This document shows, piece by piece, positions 38,816 to 48,969 of a stretch of DNA of 64,000 nucleotides. The stretch is taken from contig NZ_RDQN01000007.1 of assembly GCF_003703395.1 (NCBI RefSeq), positions 99,689 through 163,688 of the forward strand, in the 5' to 3' direction. This DNA comes from Pseudoxanthomonas spadix (GTDB lineage: Bacteria > Pseudomonadota > Gammaproteobacteria > Xanthomonadales > Xanthomonadaceae). The position numbers and the translations under genes are program-made. How positions within the stretch are numbered: the stretch's first letter is position 1; every line of letters begins with the position of its first letter. The notes under the pieces were generated by a model. The model was not told the origin of the DNA and searched no databases. It saw nothing but the letters and a program-made list of their open reading frames with translations.

Positions 38816-38859
38816 CGTGCGGACGGCAAGCCTTGCTCGCAAGGAATGCGTTCAGAGGA

Positions 38860-40725
<1,866 letters not shown>

Positions 40726-40768
40726 GAGTGCTTGCGCCGCCTTAAAGGAAAAGTCAGGAGAACCACGT

Positions 40769-40797
40769 ATTATACCAGCCCGGCCGTGCTCAGTCTG
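40769..40797 (-). promoter_or_regulatory. Candidate rpoD promoter
   Basis: On the minus strand a perfect TATAAT (40769-40774) is preceded at 17 bp by CAGACT (40792-40797), a poor -35. The predicted leader is about 35-40 bases. Confidence 0.55.
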
Positions 40798-40838
40798 GCC
40801 GCGTGGCGTTCAGGTTTCAGGGTCCTGCCGCGAAAAAA

Positions 40839-41276
40839 TCAGCTCCGCAACAGGAAGGTCACCGGTCCGTCGTTGACCAGCTCCACCAACATGTGGGCGC
40901 CAAAGCGCCCGGTTTCCACCCCGGCGTAGCGTTGTCGGCAGATTTGCACCAGCTGGTTGAATCCGCGTTCAGCCTGTTCCGGTGGTGCGGCGGTGGTGAA
41001 GCTGGGCCGCATCCCCGAGCGCGTGTCGGCGGCCAGGGTGAACTGGCTGACCAGCAGCAACCCGCCGCCGGTCTCGGCCAGTGAGCGATTCATCTTGCCG
41101 GCCTGGTCAGCGAACACCCGATAGCCCAGCAGCCGTTCGGCCATGCGCGTGATCTGGGTCGGGCCGTCGTGCGGCTCCAGTGCCACCAGCGCAAGCAGGC
41201 CCGGGCCGATCGCACCGACGCGCTGCCCTTCCACCTCCACCGAAGCGCGGATCACGCGCTGGATCAGCGACAACAT
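40839..41276 (-). CDS. dtd: D-aminoacyl-tRNA deacylase
   Basis: Proofreading enzyme that hydrolyses D-amino acids (and glycine on tRNA-Ala) from tRNA. It starts MLSLIQRVIRASVEVEGQ at 41276, the family N-terminus, and has the two active-site motifs LLLVSQFTLAAD (SQFTL) and the terminal NDGPVTFLL (the cross-subunit Gly-Pro motif normally written NxGPVT). 145 residues is standard. It lies upstream of rpoD on the same strand with 113 bp between. Confidence 0.95.
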   Translation of the reverse strand: MLSLIQRVIRASVEVEGQRVGAIGPGLLALVALEPHDGPTQITRMAERLLGYRVFADQAGKMNRSLAETGGGLLLVSQFTLAADTRSGMRPSFTTAAPPEQAERGFNQLVQICRQRYAGVETGRFGAHMLVELVNDGPVTFLLRS

Positions 41277-41877
41277 GGGAGCAGGCTTCCTTGGGGGGCG
41301 GACGGGCTGCACAAGGTGTGGACGCGCCGGCCGCTTTGCAATGACGGGCCTGCGGCATCTGCGCGGCCGCGCTGAACGCCCGGATCGAGCGCATGGCCCG
41401 GCGCGATCCAGCCCAGTACCCGTGGACCTACGCGTTACACGCTGCGGGCCGCCGGGCGGCGGCCAGGCCGATTCCCACCGGCCAGGCACTTGCATTGACG
41501 GGGCCGACGTGAACGGCTTGTTCGCGGCGGCTTGGCTGGACTGGGCAAGGGGCGCGTAGAGTGCCCTGCACCGTTCTGCCGTCGTGCTCGTGCCGGCAAG
41601 GGGCAATGACGGAAAATGGCCGTCCGCGCGCTGGTTCGTGTCCTCCGGCAAGGGCCGAAAGATGTGTCAGCGGTGAACAGCCGCTTATCATGGGCACCTG
41701 CATTTCATTGACAGAAGGATCATCCGCGCTTTCGCATCGCAGTCATGGCTGCGCACCGAGCTTGAATTTCGGCGACGCGATTGCATCCCATGCAGCGACA
41801 GGCGCGTCTCCGGAACGACGCCGAGCCTTTTCCAGGCGGCCATTCCCGGTTTCGTCAGTCCTGAAAGGAGTCCCTGC
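41277..41877. other. Non-coding spacer between dtd and the ribA-like gene
   Basis: About 600 bp between divergent genes. I find no convincing gene on either strand. A perfect TTGACA occurs at 41708-41713 but no -10 box follows at 16-18 bp, and a TATCAT near 41686 has no matching -35. The conserved blocks of an FMN riboswitch are absent. The last bases contain AAAGGAG, the ribosome site of the following gene. Confidence 0.5.
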
Positions 41878-43029
41878 ATGTCTGCCTACCCGCTGCGCGC
41901 ACCTGCCATGAGCACTCCCACCGTCCCCTTGCCCGCCCCGTTCGGCCACCCCGCCGCGATCGCCTGCGAACGCGCGGCGGCCGAGTTGCGCAGCGGGCGT
42001 CCGCTGGTGCTGCACGAGGGCACCGGCGCGCGCACCGCGGTGCTGGCGCTGGATGGCGCCACGCCGGCGTCCTACGCGGCGTTCGTGGCCGCCGCAGGCG
42101 CCGGGGTGTCGCTGTTCGTGACCGGCATCCGTGCCCGCGTGCTGGGCATCGATGCACCGCGCGGCGCGCGTCTGGAAGTGGCCGGCCGCCACTTTGACAG
42201 CCTGGCTGCACTGGCCTACCTGCCCTCCGAGGGCGCTCCGCCTGCATGGACGTCCCCGACCGGCCTGGATGCCGGGGCGGCCGAGATCGCGCGCCTTGGC
42301 CTGCTGCTGCCGGTGCTGCTGGTGCACGACCTGGAGGCGGCGCCCTCGCCCTTCGATGCCTGCGCGCAGCTGTCGCTGCAGGAGCTGGCTGCCGGCGCCG
42401 CGCACGCCAACCGCGACTGGGAACTGGTGGTGCGCACCGAGGTGCCGCTGCGCGAGGTCGGCCCGGCGCAGTTCGTGGTATTCCGTGGCGGGGTGGCCCA
42501 GCGCGACCAGGTGGCGATCATCGTCGGCCAACCCGACCTGACCCGACCGGTGCCGGTGCGGGTGCATTCCTCGTGCCTGACCGGCGACCTGTTCGGCTCG
42601 CTCAAGTGCGACTGCGGCGATCAGTTGCGCAACGGCCTGCTCAAGCTGGCCGAGCTGGGCGGCGGGGTGCTGCTGTACATGGACCAGGAAGGCCGCGGCA
42701 CCGGCATCGCCGCCAAGCTGCGCGCCTACGGCTACCAGCATGTGGGCATGGACACCATCGATGCGGACGCATTGCTGGGCTTCGGCCCGGACGAGCGCCG
42801 CTACGAAGGCGCGGCGGCCATGCTGCGCGGGCTGGGCGTGAACCAGGTGCGCCTGCTGACCAACAACCCGGCCAAGGTCGAGCGCCTGCGCGCGACCGGC
42901 ATCGAAGTGGTGGGCCGCATGCCGGTCACCGGCCGGATCACCGCCGACAACGAAGGCTACCTGCGCACCAAGGCCGCACGCGCCGGCCATGCGCTGGATG
43001 TGGATGCACTGATCGCCTCGCTGTCGTAG
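41878..43029 (+). CDS. GTP cyclohydrolase II-like protein with divergent N-terminal domain
   Basis: The C-terminal half (about 180-383) is a RibA domain that opens the GTP ring at the start of riboflavin synthesis. It keeps the zinc ligands (HSSCLTGDLFGSLKCDCGDQL, cut here as CLTGDL and KCDCGD), the MDQEGRGTG motif, DERRYEGAAAML and LTNNPAKVERL. The N-terminal half (about 15-175) has a loose similarity in layout to the dihydroxybutanone-phosphate synthase domain of RibBA but lacks its recognisable motifs, so it is degenerate or different. The ATG at 41878 has GGAG nine bases upstream. 383 residues. It stands alone, away from any rib operon. Confidence 0.82.
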   Translation: MSAYPLRAPAMSTPTVPLPAPFGHPAAIACERAAAELRSGRPLVLHEGTGARTAVLALDGATPASYAAFVAAAGAGVSLFVTGIRARVLGIDAPRGARLEVAGRHFDSLAALAYLPSEGAPPAWTSPTGLDAGAAEIARLGLLLPVLLVHDLEAAPSPFDACAQLSLQELAAGAAHANRDWELVVRTEVPLREVGPAQFVVFRGGVAQRDQVAIIVGQPDLTRPVPVRVHSSCLTGDLFGSLKCDCGDQLRNGLLKLAELGGGVLLYMDQEGRGTGIAAKLRAYGYQHVGMDTIDADALLGFGPDERRYEGAAAMLRGLGVNQVRLLTNNPAKVERLRATGIEVVGRMPVTGRITADNEGYLRTKAARAGHALDVDALIASLS

Positions 43030-43092
43030 CCCGGTTTTCGACCACCCGCTTGCGGCGCCGGCGCGCATGGACGCAGGCGATGAACTTCAAGT

Positions 43093-43113
43093 CAAAAAGC
43101 CGCCATGGGCGGG
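43093..43113 (-). terminator. Terminator downstream of the PH-domain pair
   Basis: On the minus strand CCGCC-CAT-GGCGG is followed by C and five T residues. The stem is short (5 bp). It lies about 90 bp past the end of the large PH-domain gene. Confidence 0.5.
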
Positions 43114-43201
43114 AACCGCCAACAATGGCAACTCCTTGGCTCCTGGACGGGCACGATGGACCGCATGCGGGCCCGGCCCCTGGCGCGCTGCGCGCCGTTG
43201 C

Positions 43202-44710
43202 TCACCAGCGCAGGCGTCGACGGGCCAGCGTCAGGCTGAGCTGTGCGTACAGCGCGCGGGCTTGCTCCAGCGGCACCAAACGCAGCTTCAGACGCGGGCC
43301 ATCGCCGAACGCGCCGGCCGTATCCAGCAGCAGTGAGGCGGTGCCGCAACGCCGGTCCAGGGGCGAACGGCTCAGGCGCAGCGCCTGCAGCTTGTCGATT
43401 TCGGCAAAGCGCCACCAGCGCGTCCACCAGCCGCCGCGCACGGCGACCAGACGCGCGTCCACGCTCCAGCCCATGCGCCGCACCTGGCGATGCGCCTTGA
43501 ACGCCGACCACGGCAGCCACAGCAACACCAGCAGCGCGGACTGACCGGCCAGCGGCCACAGCGCCGCGGCGATCAATGCCAGCCAGAACGCCGGCCACAG
43601 GCACAGCCGCCACCAGTGCCGGATCGGCACCGCATGCCAGTGCGTGGGCGGCCACTGCACGCCGGGCAGCACGTGCCGCACCAGCGCATCGCAGGTGTCC
43701 GGTGTGGCCAGCGGGACCAGTTCGCGGATCGACTTGCGGTGCTCGCCACGCGACTCGACCACCGCGGTATCGATGTTCAGGCTGCGCCGGTTGAACCAGC
43801 GATGCAGCACGCCCTCGCGCAGCGTCCAGGACTGGATGCGTCGCCGCGCGGCGCTGGTGCGCACGCGCGCCAGCAGGCCGCGCTCGACGGTGAGCCGGCG
43901 CTGCGATTCGCTCAGGCGAAAGCCGTGGTACTGCAGCGCGGCCAGCGCGATGGACAGCACCCGCAGCAGCGCGATCGCCCACACCAGCAGGCTGGCCGCG
44001 GTGATCAGGCCGGACATCCAGCCCAGGTGCAGCTGGCCGGCGTAACCGAACACCTGCTGGCCATAATCCTCGATCGCACTGGCCGCCATCTTCTGCGGAA
44101 GCACCTGGTAGAGCGCGCCGGCGGTGGCGGCCATGGCGATCATGCCGCGGTTGGAGATCAACCCCAGCCGCACGATCTCGCCTGGCGCCAGGGTCAACAG
44201 GGTGATGCTGTCGGCCACCTGGGTCGCCTGCTCCGCGGTTGCCTGGCCACGGTGGCGCACCAGCTGTTCCAGGGCCAGCGCCTGGTCCAGGCGCAGCACC
44301 CGCATCTGTGCTTCGGGTCTGACCCCGCCGGCCGACTCCAGGCGCAGTTCGGCCACGCCGAAGATCCGGTGCAGCAGCGATTGGTGCACCACCACGTTGT
44401 GGATCCGGGCGAACGGGATTTCGCGGCGGTTGCGGCTGAGCAGCCCGCTGCGGATGCTCAGGCCATCGGCACCGATGCGGTAGCGATAGGTCAGGTAACG
44501 CACCAGCGAGACGCCGACCAGGATCGCCATCACCACCAGGGTGGCCACGTTCTCGTAGACATCGCGCTCGCCGTCGCGGCCGCCGAATACCACCAGCACG
44601 ATCAGCGGCAGCAGGAACTGCTTGAGCTGCTGCAGCAGCACGAACAGCCACGACCACGGATGCAGGCGCTGCTCGCGCATCGCTGCCGGGATGGCGGCCG
44701 CCTCGCTCAC
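43202..44710 (-). CDS. PH domain-containing membrane protein (YdbT-like)
   Basis: 502 residues with paired hydrophobic helices and three bacterial PH (bPH2) domains: around 60-140 (YRIGADGLSIRSGLLSRNRREIP), 240-320 (GFRLSESQRRLTVERGLLA) and 415-490 (WSVDARLVAVRGGWWTRWW). The function is unknown; the Bacillus YdbS/YdbT pair is tied to antimicrobial resistance. The start is GTG at 44710 (VSEAAAIPAAMREQR), overlapping the stop of the smaller PH gene by 4 bases (GTGA). An ATG ten codons later is the alternative. Confidence 0.85.
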   Translation of the reverse strand: MSEAAAIPAAMREQRLHPWSWLFVLLQQLKQFLLPLIVLVVFGGRDGERDVYENVATLVVMAILVGVSLVRYLTYRYRIGADGLSIRSGLLSRNRREIPFARIHNVVVHQSLLHRIFGVAELRLESAGGVRPEAQMRVLRLDQALALEQLVRHRGQATAEQATQVADSITLLTLAPGEIVRLGLISNRGMIAMAATAGALYQVLPQKMAASAIEDYGQQVFGYAGQLHLGWMSGLITAASLLVWAIALLRVLSIALAALQYHGFRLSESQRRLTVERGLLARVRTSAARRRIQSWTLREGVLHRWFNRRSLNIDTAVVESRGEHRKSIRELVPLATPDTCDALVRHVLPGVQWPPTHWHAVPIRHWWRLCLWPAFWLALIAAALWPLAGQSALLVLLWLPWSAFKAHRQVRRMGWSVDARLVAVRGGWWTRWWRFAEIDKLQALRLSRSPLDRRCGTASLLLDTAGAFGDGPRLKLRLVPLEQARALYAQLSLTLARRRLRW

Positions 44711-45309
44711 AGTGCGTCGTCGTCGCGGTCCAGCTGGCGCGCCAGGCGCTCGCGCAGGCGCTCGGCGTCGCGCTGGTCCAGGCCGGACACCGACACCGCA
44801 CTGAGCCGGGTCCCGGCCGTGTGCACCACCAGCGTGGCCAGGCCCGCGGCGCGTTCCAGCGGGCCGCGGCGCAGGTCCAGGTGCTGCACGCGCGAAAGCG
44901 GGACCTGGGTTTGGCTCTGCCACAACCGTCCCTGCCTCAGGGCAAGGCCCTGCGCGTCCAGGCGCCAGCGCGTATAGCGATGGCGGCGGTAGGCAATCCC
45001 CCCGGCCAGCACGGCCAGCACCGCGCTGGCGGCGACGAGCCACCGCCACGGCAAGGCGAGCGGCAGGGTCAGGTGCGCCACCAGCAGGGCCACCAGCCCT
45101 GCGCCCAGGGTGCCGAGCAAGGCACCGGCGGCGGCCAGCTTTGCCCCGCGCGCAGGCAGTTGCTGCCAGCCTTCGGGCAGGCCCGTGCCGGTGTCCGGAT
45201 CTTCGCCGAGCGGTGGTGGCAGACGGTCGGGAGCAGGGATGTCGTGCAACGCGCGTGACCTGGCGGGAAGTGCAAAGAAACGCCAGGTCGAGGGAACTCG
45301 GTCCGGCAT
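44707..45309 (-). CDS. PH domain-containing membrane protein (YdbS-like)
   Basis: 200 residues with two central helices (about 57-105) followed by one bPH2 domain: YRRHRYTRWRLDAQGLALRQG, SQTQVPLSRVQHLDLRRGP and GLATLVVHTAG. The C-terminal part is charged (RDAERLRERLARQLDRDDD). It is the short partner of the downstream three-domain protein and is translationally coupled to it. The pair probably forms a membrane complex; its role is not established. The ATG at 45309 gives a long N-terminal tail, so a later start is possible. Confidence 0.82.
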   Translation of the reverse strand: MPDRVPSTWRFFALPARSRALHDIPAPDRLPPPLGEDPDTGTGLPEGWQQLPARGAKLAAAGALLGTLGAGLVALLVAHLTLPLALPWRWLVAASAVLAVLAGGIAYRRHRYTRWRLDAQGLALRQGRLWQSQTQVPLSRVQHLDLRRGPLERAAGLATLVVHTAGTRLSAVSVSGLDQRDAERLRERLARQLDRDDDAL

Positions 45310-45471
45310 GTGTGCCGTCCGGTGCTCCCGGCGGCGGTCATCGCGCAGGAGCCTACCATCGGCTCAAACCGTTGCGATGGGGCCGTGGACCCTCGCGCTG
45401 TTGCCTTGCTGATCCGCGCACGCGTCCACGCACGTGACGCGGCGGCCCAGGATGGCCGGCCCAGACCCGCG

Positions 45472-46530
45472 CTACGACAGCCCCGGCTCGAACAGCGCCC
45501 GCATCGTCGACCGCGCGCGCCAGCGCCGCCACGGGTGAGCTGGCCGCGACCGCAGCGGACCAAAGCCACCTTCGAGCAGGCGCTCGGTGGCGGCCACCAC
45601 GCGCTGGGCGGCGTGGCCATCGCGCGAGGGATGGATTCGCGCGCCATACTCCCTGGCGGCCTGCATCTGCGCCGGCGGTTGCGCCAACGCCGCATCGATG
45701 GCCGCATCGACCTGTTCCGGTGCCTGCACGTCCAGCAGGTACGGCTGCGGGCGGCGGGTGCGCAGGGTGACCACCGGCTTGTCCAGCAGCACACATTCCT
45801 CGATCACCGAGGAGGTATCGCAGACCAGGACGTCGGCGGCCCGCAGCATGTCGACCACATCGGGCGATTCCAGGAACCGGGCGTGGGCACCGGCCAGGGC
45901 GCGATAGGCGTCGAACAGCGGCGGCGGGCATTTGGGGTGCAGGGTCAGCAGCCAGTAGCGGTCGCCGCGGGCGATCAACTCCGGCAGTACCGACAGCAGT
46001 GCCGGGGCCGCGCTCAGCGATCGGGTGAAGGTCGAGGCCACCATCACCACCGGCCTGCCGCCGGCGGCGTCGCGCAACGTCGGCCTGCCCGCCGCGGGCG
46101 CGAACAGCGGATCGAGCTTGGGCCAGCCGGTTTCGGCCACGGCGAAATCCCCATGCTCGCGCGCCAGCGCGGCAAACCGCGGCGTGGTCGCCGGACCATG
46201 GGTGCAATACAGGTCGAACAGGTCGCGGATGCGGAAATGGCCGCGGCCGCCGTCGTCGCGCTTGTCGATGTTCAGGCCGTGGAACAACTGCACCTGCTTG
46301 CCCGGCAATTGCGGGGGGATGCGGTGCACGGTGGAAAACGTGGCGTCGGCCGCGAACGCGGCCAGCGCGGCGCGGTCGGCGATGCGTACTTCGCCCGGGC
46401 CCAGCCGTGCTGCCAGGGGGGCGGCACAGAGCCAGCCGACGCGGTGGCCCGCCGCCTGCGCGGCAGCGGCGACCGGGCGCAGCACAGGCAGCGAATACAG
46501 CTCCGAGGCAAGCAACAGGTAGGCGGACAT
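45472..46530 (-). CDS. CDP-glycerol glycerophosphotransferase-like glycosyltransferase (GT-B)
   Basis: Predicted cytoplasmic transferase in surface-polymer synthesis. The N-terminal Rossmann half starts MSAYLLLASELYSLPVL and contains KQVQLFHGLNIDKRD. The C-terminal half has LLTLHPKCPPPLFDAY and the nucleotide-binding stretch VDMLRAADVLVCDTSSVIEE, where TagF-type enzymes have ADxLITDYSS. The donor and acceptor are unknown; in Gram-negative bacteria such enzymes act in LPS core or capsule assembly. The start at 46530 fits the conserved N-terminus. 352 residues, divergent from the polytopic membrane protein. Confidence 0.75.
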   Translation of the reverse strand: MSAYLLLASELYSLPVLRPVAAAAQAAGHRVGWLCAAPLAARLGPGEVRIADRAALAAFAADATFSTVHRIPPQLPGKQVQLFHGLNIDKRDDGGRGHFRIRDLFDLYCTHGPATTPRFAALAREHGDFAVAETGWPKLDPLFAPAAGRPTLRDAAGGRPVVMVASTFTRSLSAAPALLSVLPELIARGDRYWLLTLHPKCPPPLFDAYRALAGAHARFLESPDVVDMLRAADVLVCDTSSVIEECVLLDKPVVTLRTRRPQPYLLDVQAPEQVDAAIDAALAQPPAQMQAAREYGARIHPSRDGHAAQRVVAATERLLEGGFGPLRSRPAHPWRRWRARSTMRALFEPGLS

Positions 46531-46615
46531 GCGCGGCACGATACCAGCGCCGCCTTTCCATGGGACCGCCACAGGCTTCCGATAAACTGTGCGCCGTTTT
46601 GCCAGACCAGCCCTG

Positions 46616-48184
46616 ATGTCGCAGCCGCCGTCCCTGCAAGTCCCGAACCGGCCGTTGGCCCTGGCCGCGATCGTGGCTTGCGCCGCGCTGGCCATCGCCC
46701 TGGACCATGGCATCCAGGTCGGGCGTGAGAACCACGCCGGCCTCATCCCGGTGGTGCGCCGGCTGCTCGATCCGGGCTACCTGCCCGGCGATTTCGGCAT
46801 CCAGCTTCGCGCCCACCACCATCGCATCTTCGCGCTGCTGGTGGCGGCCCTGGCCCTGCCGCTTGGCGAACGCGCCGCCTTTGCCGTGCTGACCTGGTCC
46901 GGCTACCTGCTGGTGTTTGCCGCGCTGTGGCAACTGGGTGCGGCCCTGGCCCTGGCGCGGGGCCGCCGGATGCTGCTGGCGGTGGCGCTGGCCAGCGGCT
47001 TTGCGTTCCTCGATCACGGCGTGGAAGCCAACCGGTTCCTGGGCAACGGCCCGATCATGCCGCCGACTTTCGCCCATGCCGGGATCGTGTTCGCGCTGGC
47101 CGCGCTGGTGCGCGGGCGCTGGAACCTGGCCCTGGCCCTGTCCGGCGCGGTGGCGCTGGTGCACCTGCAGATCGGCGGCATCTGGATGCTGGTGATGGCC
47201 CTGGAAGCGACCCGGCAGCGAATCTGGCGGCGGCCGGCTCGTTGGCTGCCGGGACTGGCCGCGGCCCTGCTGATCGCCGCGCCGGCGCTGTTCGACCTGG
47301 TCGCGCTGGCGCAGCAGGGCCTGACCCGGCAGATGGGCGCGCTGCAGGACGTGGCCTTCCGGATGCCGCAGCACTTCACCTTCCATGGCAACCGCATGGC
47401 CGTGGTGCTGCTGTACCTGGGCCTGTTCGCCTGGACGTGGCGGCGCTGGCGCAGCCGTGGCGATGCGCGCGCGACACGGTTCGCACCACTGCTGTCGGTC
47501 GCGCTCATCCTGATGGCCTTCACCGTGCTGCACTATCTGGATTACTACCTGCTGCGCAGTGGCTGGATCGCGCGCGCCCAGCTGTTGCGGCTGAGCATGT
47601 TCGTGCCGGTGCTGGCCGCGTGCGCGCTGCTGGCGCAGGGCCCCTGGCCTGCGCCCCGGGCCGAGCGCTGGCCGTGGCTGGCGGCAGCCCTGTTTGCGCT
47701 GGGGGCCCTGGGTGTGGCGTTTGCCAAGGGCGAGCCGCCAAGCCTGCGCGTGGTCGATGCCGCCCGCATGCGCGGTGACTGGACCGAGCTGTGCGACTGG
47801 GTGCGCGCACGCGGTCCACAGGTGCTGTATGCAACCCCGCCGGGACATGTCGGCTTCACCGCGTGCAGCGACCGCTCCACCCTGGTCGAATTCAAGATCA
47901 ACCCCGACGGTGGCGCCGGTCGCGAGCAATGGCTGGAGCGCCTGCATGCAATCACCGGCGGCGCCCTGCCGACCGGAGCCGGGCGGATCGAAGTGGCCCA
48001 GGCCCTGGATGCGGCCTATGCGCGCCTGCCGGCCAGCGGCTTGGCCGCGCTCGCCCGCGATTACGGCGTGCGCGCCGCAGTGGTGCCTGTGGCCAGTCCG
48101 TTGCGCGGGCCCGAGCTGTACCGCAACGCCGGCTACCGGGTGGTCGCCCTGGATGCCACGCTGGCCGCGGAACCGAGCCGGTGA
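46616..48184 (+). CDS. Polytopic membrane protein of unknown function (GT-C-like layout)
   Basis: 522 residues with about ten helices up to residue 375 and a soluble C-terminal domain of about 130 residues. Noted segments are RRLLDPGYLPGDFGIQLR in the first periplasmic loop, DHGVEANRFLGNGPIMPP, and FTFHGNRMAVVLL. I do not recognise the family firmly; the arrangement resembles lipid-linked-sugar transferases. The ATG at 46616 precedes helix 1 by about 18 residues. Its stop overlaps the GTG start of the GT2 gene (GTGA), so both probably serve one glycan pathway. Confidence 0.75.
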   Translation: MSQPPSLQVPNRPLALAAIVACAALAIALDHGIQVGRENHAGLIPVVRRLLDPGYLPGDFGIQLRAHHHRIFALLVAALALPLGERAAFAVLTWSGYLLVFAALWQLGAALALARGRRMLLAVALASGFAFLDHGVEANRFLGNGPIMPPTFAHAGIVFALAALVRGRWNLALALSGAVALVHLQIGGIWMLVMALEATRQRIWRRPARWLPGLAAALLIAAPALFDLVALAQQGLTRQMGALQDVAFRMPQHFTFHGNRMAVVLLYLGLFAWTWRRWRSRGDARATRFAPLLSVALILMAFTVLHYLDYYLLRSGWIARAQLLRLSMFVPVLAACALLAQGPWPAPRAERWPWLAAALFALGALGVAFAKGEPPSLRVVDAARMRGDWTELCDWVRARGPQVLYATPPGHVGFTACSDRSTLVEFKINPDGGAGREQWLERLHAITGGALPTGAGRIEVAQALDAAYARLPASGLAALARDYGVRAAVVPVASPLRGPELYRNAGYRVVALDATLAAEPSR

Positions 48185-48963
48185 AGCGGGCCGCGGTGCC
48201 AATCTCGGCGTGCGTGATCACCCTTGAGGAGGCCGACCGGATCGGCGAGTGCCTGCGCTCGCTGGCCTTCTGCGAGGAGATCATCGTGGTCGACTCCGGT
48301 TCCGCCGATGCCACCTGCCGGATCGCCGAATCGCTGGGCGCACGGGTCCTGGTTCGCGCCTTCGACGGTTATCGCAGCCAGAAGGACTTTGCCGTGCAAC
48401 AGGCGCTGCACGACTGGGTGCTGTGCCTGGACGCGGACGAGCGCGTGGACCATGCCCTGCGCGCGTCGATCCTGGCCGCTCGCGATGGCGGGTTTGCCGG
48501 GGCGGCGGGCTACCGCTTCAACCGGCTTTCGGACTATTTCGGCAGGTTCCTGCGCCACGGCAACGCCTATCCGGACCGGGTCCTGCGGCTGTTCGACCGG
48601 CGCCGTGGCGGCTGGCGCGGCAGCCGCCAGATCCACGAAGCGGCCAGCGTCGATGGACCGGTGCGCACGCTGGCCGGCCATCTGCTGCATTTCCCGTACC
48701 GCTCGCTGGAACAGCAGCTGGCCAAGACCCAGCGCTACGCCCTGATGATGGCCCAGCACGAATTCGCCCGCGGCAAGCGCGCCTCGTGGGCCAAGCTGGT
48801 GGTGTCACCGGCCTGGCGGTTCTGGCGCGGCTACGTGTTCCGGCTGGGCTTCCTGGATGGCTGGCGCGGCCTGGTCTACGCCTACGTGCGCGCCAACTAC
48901 GTGCGCCAGAAGGCGATCATGCTGTGGCTGCTGCAGCACGGCCAGCCGGTGCGGGATCCGTAG
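48181..48963 (+). CDS. Family 2 glycosyltransferase (WaaE/KdtX-like)
   Basis: 260 residues. The N-terminal GT-A domain has VPISACVITLEEADRIGECL, EIIVVDSGSADAT and the metal-binding LCLDADERVDHAL (DxD-type DAD). The segment YRFNRLSDYFGRFLRHGNAYPD with RLFDRRRGGWRGSRQIHE matches LPS-core beta-1,4-glucosyltransferases of the WaaE type. The last part contains basic amphipathic helices likely to rest on the membrane (WRFWRGYVFRLGFLDGW). GTG start at 48181, coupled to the upstream membrane protein. It ends 6 bp from the convergent waaL-type gene. Confidence 0.85.
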   Translation: MKRAAVPISACVITLEEADRIGECLRSLAFCEEIIVVDSGSADATCRIAESLGARVLVRAFDGYRSQKDFAVQQALHDWVLCLDADERVDHALRASILAARDGGFAGAAGYRFNRLSDYFGRFLRHGNAYPDRVLRLFDRRRGGWRGSRQIHEAASVDGPVRTLAGHLLHFPYRSLEQQLAKTQRYALMMAQHEFARGKRASWAKLVVSPAWRFWRGYVFRLGFLDGWRGLVYAYVRANYVRQKAIMLWLLQHGQPVRDP

Positions 48964-48969
48964 GAACTC

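Noticed and set aside
41708..41713. TTGACA as a -35 element for the ribA-like gene
   Set aside because: No -10-like hexamer at 16-18 bp.
41277..41877. FMN riboswitch upstream of the ribA-like gene
   Set aside because: The conserved aptamer blocks (AGGGxAG, ACCGGCGG-type) are absent.
45353..48202. 949-codon minus-strand frame across the LPS genes
   Set aside because: Overlaps three genes with firm motifs in other frames; low-complexity translation.
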